Assembly: GCF_008728515.1 (NCBI RefSeq)
Contig: NC_044977.1
Span: 168,811,139 to 168,875,138 of the forward strand
Source of the DNA: Papio anubis
Taxonomy: Eukaryota; Chordata; Mammalia; Primates; Cercopithecidae
DNA: 64,000 bases
Direction: 5' to 3'
Shown: positions 1 to 11,699 of the stretch, piece after piece
How positions within the stretch are numbered: position 1 is the first letter of the stretch
Layout of the letters: each line of letters starts with the position of its first letter
Notes under the pieces: generated by a model
What the model saw: only the letters and a program-made list of their open reading frames with translations
What the model was told of the DNA's origin: nothing
Database searches by the model: none
Translations under genes and position numbers: made by a program

Positions 1-2317
1 TTAAGGAATAGGAAGGACAAATTCAGAATACTTTGTCATATGGTACTTGTACAAGCAGTATGGTATTATTTGAAGGAGGATCATCCTTTAGTTATAAATG
101 TATTCTAAAACCACATAGCAAAACTAAAAATAATAAATATCATTCCTATATAAGAAAGAAACAAAAATAAACTTGTATAAAATGCTCAATTAGGCCAAAG
201 TTCAACAAAAAAAGGACAATAAATTAAATTCAGAGCAGACACAAGTGAAACTTGGAAACAAGAAAACAATAGATAAAACTAACAAACCAAGAGCTGCTGA
301 TGGGCACAAAAACAGTTCACAGGCTAAATCAGAAATAAAAGAGGAAAAGAAACAAAAGGAGATCATCAATTTACAGATCTCATAGATACTAAAAGCATAA
401 TAAAAGAATACTCTATGCCAATTGAATTTGCTATTAACTCAAATGAAAATGCCAAACAAATTCCTTTGGAAGACACAACAAAAGTAAAATAATCTGAAGA
501 AATTATCTAGCAAAGGAATTGAATCAAAAATTCATAACTTCAAAAGACAGGAGAAGGAATCCCATTTGAAAAGCAGTAATACATCCTTATTTTGTGAAAC
601 ATACCAGAAAACTCTTTAAGGAACCAGCTAAAAAGCAGTTGCAGGATATAACATCACCATACACAAATCAACTATATATTGCCACCAATGAACAGTCCAA
701 AATAAATTTATGAAACAATTCTATTTACAATAGCATTAAATAATATATCATGAATAACCTACCAATAAAAATGCATGAGTTGTATACCGTGCTGCTAAAT
801 CTCTTTGGAAAGAAATTTGAAAAATACCTAATTAAATCTCCAAAAACACTGTCTATGCAGTAGAAGACATTCTGTTAAGATGGAATATTTTTCAAATGAA
901 TACGGACATGAATTTTATCAAGTTTTCAGCAGCTCTTTTAAAAGTAAACAGCTTGATCCAGATTCATAGCTATGTAAGGAAACCAGATAGCCAGGGCCCT
1001 CTACTGACAAGAACGAATCGGAGGATTCATGTTTCCCAATCCTATACCACTACTACAAAGCTACAATATTCAAGACTTTGTGGTATTAGCATAAGACTAG
1101 TCACATGACTAACAGAATACAATTGAGAGTTCTGGAAATAAATCCTTACCATGAGGACCAATTGGTTTTTCACTACAGTTCCCAGATGGCGAATGGAGTG
1201 ATTAGCCTAAAACTGTCTGCCACCACTGGATAGCGTCACAAGCAAAAGAATAATTTGAACCAATTTAAACTAGGCAATAGTTTTTCCTCAGGCCACACCA
1301 AAAGCAATGTAAGCAACAAAGGAAAAATATGTTGGAACCTCATCAAATTGCAAACATCTATGCTCCAAAAGGACATCAAGGACATATAAAGACTGGCATG
1401 AAATGTCCACAGAATAAAAATAAAACATTTTAAATCCATAAGGTTCTATTGAACAACTCTGCCTCAGAAGAAACAATTCTGCACCAACATTAAAACACAA
1501 ATAATCCACTTAAATGGGAAAAGGATTTGAATATTTCTAAAATAATATATAAATGGAACAATGGTACAGTGTTCAAAAATTCACAGAATACAGAGAAATA
1601 CAATTAAACCAAAATAAGACATCTCTCACAACCACTTTTGTATAGCTATAATAAAAAAAAGAAAGATAACAAAAGCCTGGACTAACATGAAATTGGAGCC
1701 GCCATGCATTGCTTGAAGCAGAAACAAATTACATTTATCCACATTGGGCCATCGGTACACAAAGTTATCATAGAGTTGGATTCGACAACCCAGCAAATCC
1801 GCACCAGGTATAAACCAAAAGAATTAGAACAGAACAAAACCCGAACATGGATGTTCAGCAGCGATTGATAATGGAAATAAAAGCGAAAGAACTGAAACGC
1901 TATCAATTGATAAGCCAAGCACAACGTGCTTTATCCATTGCCAATGAAATATTATTGATTCAGCACCGCTAAACGATGCCACAACACAGATTAACTTGCG
2001 CACGGCGCTATGGAAAACGAATGGCCAGTGACCATTGCGAGATGTGAAACTAGGCAAAATTCACAGAAAGCGGATAGAAGATTAGCTGCTGGCGGCCAGG
2101 GAAGAGAGAGTAATGGGACGATCACCACCGCATATTTTCATTCTCGGTAGCAAAACTTAGGTAAATCAATAATGTACTGGCGATTAAAATTACGCGTTTC
2201 AGCAGCACATTTTTTCACAACAAAAACGATAACTATGAGGTGCCGTTATAATATCAACTGACAGGTAACTATCAATGTATGCATATATCAAAAAATATCA
2301 CCTTTATTACGTATTGC
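1..2317 (+). mobile_element. Old L1M LINE, 3' part (left copy of a duplicated segment)
   Basis: AT-rich sense-strand L1 ORF2/3' sequence that is colinear with 16982-19441 in this window. Shared landmarks include the polypurine words near 1-60, the 'glycine-rich turn' region near 970-1110 and the end near 2280-2310. It lacks the left end because the window starts inside it. The copy is about 140 bp shorter than its partner and carries many short indels and GC-rich replacements, densest at 1850-2317. No reading frame survives; the ORF2 reverse transcriptase region is broken by stops and frameshifts. Family assignment to L1M (mammalian-wide old L1) is by recall; the pairing with the second copy is seen directly. 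Confidence 0.8.
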
Positions 2318-5300
2318 TAGATCATTGAGGAATCGCGACACTGTTTTCTCCATAATGGTTGAACTAGTTTACAATCCCACCAACAGTGTGTGCGTTCCTA
2401 TTTCTCCACATCCTCTCCAGCACCTGTTGTTTCCTGACTTTTTAATGATCGCCATTCTAACTGGTGTGAGATGGTATCTCATTGTGGTTTTGATTTGCAT
2501 TTCTCTGATGGCCAGTGATGATGAGCATTTTTTCATGTGTTTGTTGGCTGTATGAATGTTCCTTTGAGAAATGTCTATTCATATCCTTTGCCCACTTTTT
2601 GATGGGGTTGTTTTGTTTTTTCTTGTAAATTTGTTTGAGTTCTTTGTAGGTTCTGGATATTAGCCCTTTGTCAGATGAGTAGATTGCAAAAAATTTTCTC
2701 CCATTCTGTGTAGGTTGCCTGTTCACTCTGATGGTAGTTTCTTTTGCTGTGTGCAGAAGCTCTTTAGTTTAATGAGATCCCATTTGTCACTTTGGCTTTG
2801 CTGCCGTTGCTTTTGGTGTTTTAGACATGAAGTCTTTGCCTCATGCCTATGTCCTGAGTCGGTACTACTCAGGTTTTCCTCTAGATTTTTATGGCATTAG
2901 GTCTAACATTTAAGTCTCTAATCCATCTTGAATTAATTTCTCGTATATGAGTAAGGAAAGGATCCCAGTTTCAGCTTTCTACTTATACTAGCTAATTTTC
3001 CCAGCACCATTTATTAAATAGGGGAATCCTCTTTCCCCATTTTGTTTTTCTCAGGTTTGTCAAAAATCAGATGGCTGTAGATGTGTGGTATTACTTGAGG
3101 ACTCTGTTCTGTTCCATTGGTCTATATCTCTGTTTTGGTACCAGTACCATGCTGTTTTGGTTACTGTAGCCTTGTAGTATAGTTTGAAGTCAGGTAGTTT
3201 TCGTGGATAAGCCCTCCAGTTTCTTTGTTCCCTCTTTTGACTTAGGGATTGTCTTGGAGATGCGGGCTCTTTTTGGGTTCCATATGAACTTTAAAGCAGT
3301 TTTTTCCAATTCTGTGAAGAAACTCACTGGTAGCTTGGATTGGGGGATGGCATTGGAATCTTACAAATACCTTGGGCAGTATGGCCATTTTCACGATATT
3401 GATTCTTTCCTATCCATGAGCATGGTATGTTCTTCCATTTGCTTGCAGTCCTCTTTTATTTCACTGAGCAGTGGTTTGTAGTTCTCCTTGAAGAGGTCCT
3501 TTACATCCCTTGTGTTGATCTCTAGGTATTTGATTCTCTCTTTGAAGCAATTGCAGTTCTGAAGTTCATTCATGATTTTGCTCTCTGTTTTGTCTGTTAC
3601 TGGTATATAAGAATGTTGGTGATTTTTGCACATTAATTTTGTATCCTGAGACTTTGCTGAAGTTGCTTATCAGCTTAAGGAGATTTGGGCCGAGACAATG
3701 GGGTTTAAATATACAATCATGTCATCTGCAAACAGGGACAATTTGACTTCTTCTTTTTCCTAACTGAATAATTCTGATTTCTGCCTATTCTAGAAGGCCA
3801 GAACTTCCTAAACACTATGTTGAATAGGAGTGGTGAGAGAGGCATCCCTGTCTTGTGCCAGTTTTCAAAGGGAATTTTTCCAGTTTGCCCATTCAGTATG
3901 ATATTGGCTGTGGGTTTGTCATAAATAGCTCTTTATTATTTTGAGGTAATACACCCATCAATACCGAATTTTATTGAGCGTTTTAGCATGAAGGGCTGTT
4001 GAATTTGTCAAAAGCCTTTTCTGCATCTATTGAGATAACCATGTGGTTCTTGTCTTGGTTCTGTTTATATGCTGGATTATGTTTATTGATTTGGCGTAAT
4101 GTTGAACCAGCCTTTGCATCCCAGGATGAAGCCCACTTGATCATGGTGGATAAGTTTTTGATGTGTTGCTGAATCCGGCTTGCCAGTATTTTATTGAGGA
4201 TTTTTGCATCGATGTTCATCAGGGATATTGGTCTAAAATTCCTTTTTTGTTGTATCTCTGCCAGGCTTTGGTATCAGGACATGTTGGCCCTCATAAAATG
4301 AGTTAGGAGGATTCTCTTTTTCTATTGATTGGAATAGTTTCGTAAAGAATGGTACCAACTCCTCCTTTTGTACCTCTGGTAATTCAGCTGTGAATCCATC
4401 TGGTCCTGGACTTTTTGGTTGGTAGGCTACAATTGTTGGCTCAATTTCAGAGCCTGCTATTGGTCTATTCAGGGATCCAACTTCTTCCTGGTTTAGTCTT
4501 GGAAGAGTGTAAGTGTCCAGGAAATTATCCATTTTCTAGATTTTCCAGTTTATTTGCGTAGAGGTGTTTATAGTATTCTCTCTGATGGTAGTTTGTATTT
4601 CTGTGGGGTCGGTGGTGATATCCCCTTATCATTTTTAATTGGCCAATTTGATTCTCTTCTCTTTTCTTCTTTTTATTAGTCTTGCTAGTGGTCTGTCAAT
4701 TTGTTGATCTTTTCAAAAACCAACTCCTGGATTCATTGATTTTGAGGGTTTTTTTGTGTCTCTATCTCCAGTTCTGCTCTGATCTTAGTTATTTCTAGCC
4801 TCTCAATAGCTTTCTCTTCGAATGTTTGTTCTTGCTTCTTAATTCTTTAATTACATGTTAGAGTGTCAATTTTAGATCTTTCCTGCTTCTCTTGTGGGCA
4901 TTAGTGCTATAAATTTCACACACTGCTTTAAATGTGTCCCAGATTCTGGTATGTTGTATCTTTTGTTCTCATTGGTTTCAAAGAATATCTTTATTTCTGC
5001 CTTCATTTCGTTATAACCCAGTAGTCATTCAGGAGCAGGTTGTTCAGTTTCCACAGTTGAGCGGTTTTGATTGGAGTTTCTTAGTCCTGAGTTCTAGTTT
5101 GATTGCACTGTGGTCTGAGTAGACAGTTTGTAATAATTTCTGTTCTTGTACATTTGCTGAGGAGTGCTTTTACTTCCAATTACGTGGTCAATTTTGGAAT
5201 AAGTGCGATGTGGTGCTGAGAAGAATGTATATTCTGTTGATTTTGGGGTGGAGAGTTCTATAGATGTCTATTAGGTCTGCTTGCTGCAGAGATGAGTTCA

Positions 5301-5785
5301 ATTCCTGATATCCTTGTTAACTTGTCTCGTTGATCTGTCTAATGTTGACAGTGGAGGTTGGCTCCATTATTATTGTATGGGAGTCTAAGTCTCTTGTAAG
5401 TCTCTAAGGACTTGCTTTATGAATCTGGGTGCTCCTGTATTGGGTGCATATATATTTAGATAGTTAGCCTTCCTGTTGAATTGATCCCTTTACCATTATG
5501 TAATGGCCTTCTTTTGTCTCTTTTGATTTTTTGATGGTTTAAAGTCTGTTTTATCAGAGACTAGGATTGCAACCCCCGCTTTTTGTTCTCCATTTGCTTG
5601 GTAAATCTTCCTCCATCCCTTGTGTTTTGAGCCTATGTATGTCTCTGCGTGTGAGATGGTCTCTGAATACAGCAGACTGATGGTCTTGACTTTATCTAGT
5701 TTGCCAGTCTGTGTTCCTTAATTGGAGCATTTAGTCCATTTACATTTAAGGTTAAGATTGTTATGTGTGAACTTGATCCTGCCAT
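2318..5785 (-). pseudogene. L1 ORF2p pseudogene (endonuclease/reverse transcriptase), C-terminus missing
   Basis: The ATG at 5785-5783 is followed by the recognisable start of the ORF2p endonuclease domain; reverse transcriptase sequence follows further left, and the last recognisable part is near the cysteine-rich C-terminal region (2318-2560). The frame is broken repeatedly, leaving open pieces such as 4533-4233, 4219-3983 and 2726-2457. About 330 bp of the usual 3.8 kb ORF is absent at the 2318 junction. Nonfunctional. Confidence 0.88.
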
Positions 5786-5848
5786 TATGATATTAACTGG
5801 TTATTTTGCTCATTAGTTGATATAGTTTCTCTTCCTAGCCCTCGATGG

Positions 5849-6795
5849 TCTCTTTTTTTACATTTTGGCATGTTTTTGAGATACTGGTACCGGTTGTTCC
5901 TTTCCCCATGTTTAGTACTTCCTTCCTAGGGTCTCTTTTGTAAGCAGGCCTAGTGGTGACAGTTTAAGCATTTGCTTATCTGTAAAGGATTATTTCTCCT
6001 TCACTTATGAAACTTAGTTTGGCTGGATATGAAATTCTTGGGTTTAAAATTCTTTTCTTTAAGAATGCTAACATTGGCCCCCACTCTCTTCTGGCTTGTA
6101 TTTGCCGAGAGATTCAAGGTGAGTCTGATGGGCTTCTCTTTTGTGGGTAACCCTGACCTTCTCTCTGGCTGCCTCTAAGATTTTTCCTTCATTTCAACTT
6201 TGGTGAATCTGGCAATTAATTATGTGTCTTGAGTTGCTCTTCGAGAGTATCTTTGTGGCGTTCCCCTGTATTTCCTGGATTTGAATGTTGGCCTGCCCTA
6301 CTAGGTTGGGGAAGTTCTCCTGGATGATATCCTGAAGAGTGTTTTCCAACCAGACCGATGCCTCACTTTCAGGTGCACTTTAACCGACGTAGATTTGTCT
6401 TTTATTAATCCCATACTTGTGGTTTCGGGATCTATTTTGTTTTCTCGGCTTTACTTATTCATTTGATCCTCAATCGCTAATTTCTTCCAGTTGATCGAAG
6501 TCGGTTACTGGCTTAAAAGATTTGTCACGCTTCGTGTCATGCTTATCTTTATTTCCTTGTTTATGACCTCTGCATTAATTAGTCTAGTCACAATTCTTCC
6601 ACTATTTTACATTTTAGTTTTATACGGTAATAATTCCTCCTTTAGCTCTGAGAAATTTGATGACTGAAGCCTTTCTTATCTCATATTGCTTCATTCTCCG
6701 TCCAGCTTTGATCCGCATATGAGTGCTGCGCCCTTTGCCGGGGAGATGCGCTCTTGTTTTGAATTTCCAGCTTTTCTGCCCTGCTTTTCCCCCAT
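5849..6795 (-). pseudogene. L1 ORF1p pseudogene (RNA-binding chaperone)
   Basis: The start is the ATG at 6795-6793 on the minus strand; the first residues resemble the lysine/glycine/asparagine-rich ORF1p N-terminus. The open stretch runs only about 35 codons (to about 6691) before breaking. Intact ORF1 is about 1,017 bp; here the span to the inter-ORF spacer is only about 950 bp, so several net deletions have occurred, mostly between 6440 and 6700. The coiled coil, RRM and C-terminal domain cannot be read in one frame. ORF1p normally trimerises and coats L1 RNA; this copy cannot make it. The 3' limit is approximate. Confidence 0.8.
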
Positions 6796-7820
6796 CTTTG
6801 GTTTTATCTGCCTCTGGTCTTTGATGATGGTGATGTACTCGATGGGGTTTTGGGTGTAGGTGTCCTTCCTGTTTGATAGTTTTCTTCTAACAGTCAGGAC
6901 CTCAGCTGTAGGTCTGTTGGAGATTGTTTGAGGTCCACTCCAGACCCTGTTTGCCTGTATCAGCAGTAGACTGCAGAAGATAGAATATTTCTGAACAGCA
7001 AGTGTACCTGTCTGATTCTGTTTTGGAAGCTCTCTCAGGTACTCCACCCCTGTGAGGTGTGGGGTGTCAGACTGGCCCTAGTGGGGATGTGTCTCCCCAG
7101 TTAGGCTACTTCAGGGGTCAGGGACCCGGCTTGAGCAGGAGTCTGTCCCTTCTCAGATCTCAACCTCCCTGTTGGGAGATCCACTGCTCTTCAAAGCTGT
7201 CAGACAGAGTTCTTTGGTCTGCAGAGGTATCTGCTGCTTTGTTATTGCCGTCGTGCCTCTGCCCCAGAGGTGGGAGTCTACAGAGACAGGCAGGTTTCTG
7301 AGCCGCTGTGAGCTCCACCCAGTTCGAGCTTCCCAGCAGCTTTGTTTACCTACTTAAGCCTGAGCAATGGCGTGGCGCCCCTCCCCCAGCCTCCTCGCTG
7401 CTGCCTTTGTCGCAGGATCACAGACTGCTGTGATAGCAATGAGGGAGGCTCCGTGGGTGTGGGACCCTCCCAGCCAGGTGTGTGGGATATGATCTCCTGG
7501 TGTGCCTGTTTGCTCAAAAGCGCAGTGCAAGTTGGGGTGGAGTTACCCGATTCTCCAGGTGTTGTGTGTCTCAGTTCCCCTGGCTAGAAAAGGATTCCCT
7601 TCCCCTTGCGCTTCCTCCCAGGTGAGGTACTGCCTCGCCTCTGCTCTTCCAGCTCTCGCTGGTCGGGTTGCAGCTGACCAGTACCCCATCTTCCGGGACT
7701 CCCAGTGAGATGAACCCAGTACCTCAGCGCTGGAATGCCGAAATCACCGGCCTTCTGTGTCGCTGGCTGGGAGTTGAAGACTGAGCCGCCTTATTCGGGC
7801 CATCATCTTGCTCCGCCCCT
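6796..7820 (-). promoter_or_regulatory. L1PA 5'UTR (sense and antisense promoter region), antisense
   Basis: The GC-richer kilobase before ORF1 matches the L1PA 5'UTR; its first base lies near 7820. In intact elements this region holds the internal Pol II promoter with a YY1 site close to the 5' end, and an antisense promoter a few hundred bases in, which would here fire rightward (plus strand). The terminal YY1-type motif is altered: a 3-base duplication separates AAGATG from ATGGCC at about 7797-7811. Activity is inference. Confidence 0.8.
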
Positions 7821-8320
7821 ACATTGCAGAGTTCTTGATTCTCTCCAGCTGTAATCTAAGATCTAAGCACTTACTCGAAATCCAATAGGATTTCCGTAGT
7901 TGAATTTGACAAGCTTATTCTAAAATTTTATTTAGAAGTGCAAAGATTTAAGACAGTCATGTTCACCAAGAAGGAAAAAGAGAGGACAATTTACCTACCA
8001 TATATCAAGGTTTCTGACAAATCTGTACTAATTAAGACAATGTGGTACTGGAATGGAAATATACATAATAAGTCAAGGGGAAAAAATGCACAAAACCCTC
8101 AAATACGCACATGTATGGATACAATGTATAATGAAGGTGGCACTGCCTTTTAGTGAGACAGTGAATAGGGCTGGAACAACTGATTATTCACAGGAGACAA
8201 AAGAAAATTAATCCTCACCTTACTGTAAAAAGTCAATTTGAGACAGATTAAAAATGAAAAATTAAACTTTTCATATAACAAAATGAAAGTGATCCTTATA
8301 ATAATGTAAGGTGGAGTGTT
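7821..8320 (+). mobile_element. Old L1M LINE, ORF2 fragment (copy 1 of duplicated segment)
   Basis: Sense L1 ORF2 sequence. 7821-8161 is a close copy of 21314-21658; a third, 48-bp copy lies just left of the N gap at about 11836-11883. The open frame 7938-8153 reads L1 ORF2-like residues around 'TMWYWNGNIH', a degraded form of the conserved ORF2 'T.WYW.K...D' region. Beyond 8161 the L1M appears to continue to about 8320, whereas the other copy runs into a Tigger1 element at that point. The right limit is approximate. Confidence 0.72.
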
Positions 8321-8873
8321 TATTGAACAAGGGCTAACCATAAAAATGTTTACATCTCCACACCATCAGTCACTGGAGGTGGACCACCCTGAAAATGGGG
8401 CATGAACTTGGATGAGGCAGCTCTCTTCAGCTGAGTCCATCTCTCAAAGAAGCTGGTAGCTGAAGGTAGTCTTTGGGCAGCACTCCTAGAAACTGGGAGA
8501 GAAAGAACTATTTCTGAAAAGGGGAAGGAAGGGTGAATCACTCAGTGTCCACTGTAGAGTCAGTGGTCATAGCTATTAGATATAAGGAAATTCATTACTC
8601 ATATTCACTGTGGTTTGAAGATTGAAGTTGTCTTGAGATTCCAAGCTCTTCAATATGGCCTCTCACCATTTGGTATTTCTGGAGCAAAATCTGGGGCCAG
8701 ACCTGTAATATGTATCAACTGCTTATACCTGCTTTCTCCTCTCCTAGCCCTGCCCTAGAACTGGTATATTACCATCTGGCTCCATTTTGGGGTTGATGGT
8801 AGTCAAAATTGAGAATTTGACATGTGGAAAATTTTAAATCTGAATTTTGGTAGGTGACAGCAGCAGTTTCAAT
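8321..8873. other. Unclassified interspersed-repeat-like sequence
   Basis: No gene and no repeat that I can name with confidence. 8350-8540 has a balanced composition and purine-rich tracts reminiscent of old LTR or ERV internal sequence. An open frame on the minus strand (8541-8350) has no recognised domain. A RepeatMasker run would decide. Confidence 0.4.
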
Positions 8874-9190
8874 AATCAGTGTCACTTCTAATCACACCCA
8901 CCAAGCCGTCTCTACCACCATCCATCACTATCCTTAGGGTTAACCTAGCACTGGCCTCTGGAGTCACAGTTTATCTTACCTCTTCCTTTCTTCTCCCACT
9001 CTCTGCAGGTTGGAGAGTAAGATAAGACAATTTCTTAAGCACAGTGGTGGTTAAACAAAGATTTCCTTTTTCTAGGGATGAGTTTAATTTTCTAGGAGGC
9101 TTTGGAAACAAGATCTATTCTTATTTAAGGAAGTAGCATCCTAAATAGCAATTTAATCCTAAGAAGTTATATTAAATTACAAACAACAAG
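8874..9190. repeat. Inverted duplication, left arm
   Basis: This arm is the reverse complement of about 10495-10815. Across the best 210 bases the arms are about 90% identical by eye, with differences that are mostly transitions, as expected of natural ageing. Similarity weakens toward 9190. The spacer is about 1.3 kb. The underlying sequence is not a repeat I recognise. Confidence 0.85.
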
Positions 9191-9832
9191 ATTAGATCTT
9201 GGATGCATTTAGCTTTTTAATAGTCCTAATATATGAATTTGGTAAACAGGAATCAGGCTTGGGGGCGGCGGCAGGGAGCAGATAAGTGACTCTCTCAAAA
9301 CATTTCACAATAAACCTGTGACAAATCCAAAAATAAAAGACTAGATTTTTTTCACTTCCAAGTCAAGGAGCCAAATATGTCAGTGCTAATTTCAAAATCC
9401 TGAGTCCCCACAGAATACAGTCTCAATTAGTTTGTTTCCATTTGCATAAAGGATTCATGTCTTGACTAAAACCAATTCAGTGTTGCCTAGAAAAATGGTA
9501 AGGATTGGAAAGGGTAAAGAAAAAAGATGAAAAGGTGCCATTCTACTTTAACTACAAACTATTTTTGTGATTAGAACACAAATTAATAGTTTATCCTTCA
9601 GCCCCAAGCATCCAGAAAAGCAGATAAGTTCTTCAATGAATAAAATTAATCAGTGAGTTTTTTCACTGTTGAGCAGACTTGCTTTCAGCCAGAAACAGTG
9701 AGGAGAAATGTGCTGCATCCCAATAACAACTTAGGGTGCGCCTCGTTCTTCACAAAGAGGATTAGCTTAGTAAAACAAAGAAGGGGAAGATATTTGTTCT
9801 GCTTACTCTATAATGCACCATCTCAATTGTTC
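9191..9832. other. Unclassified AT-rich sequence
   Basis: Spacer between the inverted arms. It contains a G-rich run near 9260-9275 but no recognisable gene or repeat. Open frame 9653-9928 overlaps the 134-bp duplication and has no domain that I recognise. Confidence 0.5.
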
Positions 9833-9966
9833 TCTTCTAGAGAAAAAATGATGGGTGCTTACAGTTCTGAATCAACCATTATATGGGGCTCTGTTCTGTT
9901 ACCCATTGTTAGCACTAATCCCATTTGAATATGTTGACATTGTTTTAAAGATAGTACAAAGAAATT
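9833..9966 (+). repeat. 134-bp direct duplication, copy 1
   Basis: This segment recurs at 11700-11833 in the same orientation with a single mismatch that I can find (C in one copy, G in the other, shortly after the start). Near identity means a recent event or an assembly duplication. It starts within a CTTCTAGAG motif and ends at AAAGAAATT in both copies. Confidence 0.92.
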
Positions 9967-10494
9967 AAACAGTGCTAATTTACTTGCTGCCAGATTTTAA
10001 AGGTTTGAATGGCACTTGCTTTCTGATCCGGCTATATATAAAAACTGTACACTTTTTTTAAAGAAAAGTATTTTTCATATCAATTTCAGTTCCTTAAACT
10101 GACATTAGTAAACACAAAATTTGCTCATGATCTTTACATTTCTCCACTGTTACTGCTTTTTCGTCTCATTTCCTGAACTATTGACCTGTTCCTATATCCT
10201 TCTAAGACTAAAACCAGACCTCACAGATTATTCCCCTGTGCCTACACAAGGATTCCACAGTCCTGAGAATTCCATAGTCCTGAAAATCCATATTACCTGA
10301 AGCAACATCCTTTTTCCTGATGGGTTTCATGAGCATCTAAGTCAAAGTTTCTACAGCTTCCATGCGGTCTAGTACTACTATGTGTATTCAGCAGGTACTC
10401 AATGTTGTGTATTTGAGAACTTCTTCTCTGTTTAATTACAAAGTAATAAATTTTAAAATGAACATTAAGATTAGTTATTTTACAACTATTCTTC
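9967..10494. other. Unclassified AT-rich sequence
   Basis: No gene or named repeat seen. It lies between duplication D and the right inverted arm. Open frame 10362-10580 is short, AT-rich and without a domain. Confidence 0.5.
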
Positions 10495-10815
10495 CTATAG
10501 GACTCTGTAATTTAATATACCTTCTTAGGATTAAAGTGCCATTTGTACATAACTATTTAGGATGCTACCTCCTCAGATAAGAATATATCTCTCCCAAAAA
10601 TTGAATTTATCTCTAGAAAAAATAAATCTTTGTTTAACCACCACTGCGCTCAAGAAATTGTCTCATCTTACTCTCCAACCTGCAGAGAATGGGAGAAGAA
10701 AGGAAGAGGTAAGATAAACCATGACTCCGGAGGGGCAGTGCTAGGTTAATCTTAAGGGTAGTGACGGGTGGTGGTAGAGAGGGTTTGGTGGGTGTGATCA
10801 GAAATGACACTGATT
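10495..10815. repeat. Inverted duplication, right arm
   Basis: Reverse complement of 8874-9190. The arm ends at 10815, exactly where an antisense L1 5'UTR begins, so the junction is the breakpoint of either the L1 insertion or the rearrangement. Confidence 0.85.
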
Positions 10816-11695
10816 GGAGTTTGCTGGAGGTCTACTCCAGTCCCTCTTTGCCTGGGTATCACCAGCAGAGGCTGCAGAACAGCAAATATTGCAGAACAAC
10901 AAATATTACTGCCTGATCCTTACTCTGGAAGCTTCATCTCAGAGGGGCACCCAGCTGTATGAGGTGTCAGTCAGCCCCTACTGGGAGGTGTCTCCAAGTT
11001 AGGCCACACGGCGGGTGAGAGAACCACTTGAGGAGGCAGTCTGTCTGTTCTCAGAGCTCAACATGCTGGGAGAACCACTGCTCTCTTCAGAGTTGTCATA
11101 CAGGGATGTTTAAGTCTGCAGAAGTTTCTGCTGCCTTTTTTTCAGCTATGCCCTGCCACCAGAGGTGGAGTTTACATACGTAGGCGGGTCTCACTGAGCT
11201 GCAGTGGACTCCACCCAGTTTGAGCTTCCCTGCCTCTTGGTTTACCTACTCAAGCCTCAGGAATGGTGGACGCCCCTTCCCTAGCCAGGCTTGCCTCCTC
11301 ACAGTTCAATCTCAGAATAGCAGTGAGCAAGGCTCCGTGGGCATGGGACCCGCTAAGCCAGGCATGGGATATAATCTCCTGGTGTGCCATTTGCTAAGAC
11401 CATTGGAAAAGTGCAGTGTTTAGGTGGCAGTGTCCCGATTTTCCTGGTACAGTCAGTCACAGCTTCCCTTGGCTAGGAAAGGGAAATCCCCTGATCCTTT
11501 GTGCTTCCTGGGTGAGGCGATGCCCCTCCCTGCTTTGGTTTGCCCTCCGTGGGCTGTGCCCACTGTCCGACCTGTCCCAATGAGATGAACCAGGTACCTC
11601 AGTTGGAAATGCAGGAATCACTTGTCTTCTGCATCTATCACACTGGGAGCTGCAGACTGGAGCTGTTCCCATTCGGCCATCTTGGAACGGACCTA
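10816..11695 (-). mobile_element. Isolated L1P 5'UTR fragment, antisense
   Basis: About 880 bp matching the 5'UTR of a primate L1 on the minus strand, from L1 base 1 (near 11695) to just before ORF1 (near 10816). The YY1-type motif close to the 5' terminus is intact (reverse complement at 11674-11684). No ORF1 or ORF2 follows on the left, so promoter sequence is present without the body of the element. It resembles the 5'UTR at 6796-7820 but is clearly a different, older copy. Promoter activity is inference. Confidence 0.85.
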
Positions 11696-11699
11696 TATT

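Larger units (their letters stand above)
2318..7820 (-). mobile_element. L1PA LINE-1, antisense, nearly full length but 3'-truncated
   Basis: Read on the minus strand this is a primate L1PA: 5'UTR (7820 down to 6796), ORF1 (from 6795), a short intergenic spacer, and ORF2 (from 5785) up to 2318. It ends about 110 codons before the usual ORF2 stop, so the ORF2 tail, 3'UTR and poly(A) are missing. Target-primed reverse transcription truncates the 5' end, not the 3' end, so loss of the 3' end indicates later recombination or an assembly join at 2318. There is no target duplication. The copy is disabled by many frameshifts; the ORF1 part is shortened and the 6440-6700 section is heavily altered. 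The L1PA subfamily cannot be fixed by eye. Confidence 0.93.

Noticed and set aside
1850..2320. Horizontal transfer of bacterial DNA
   Set aside because: GC-rich words are interleaved with text that still aligns to the L1M partner, without a continuous foreign segment or ORF. Artefact is the simpler explanation, though listed as a finding to check.
6796..7820. CpG island/gene promoter
   Set aside because: The GC-rich stretch is the 5'UTR of the antisense L1PA, not a unique-sequence promoter.
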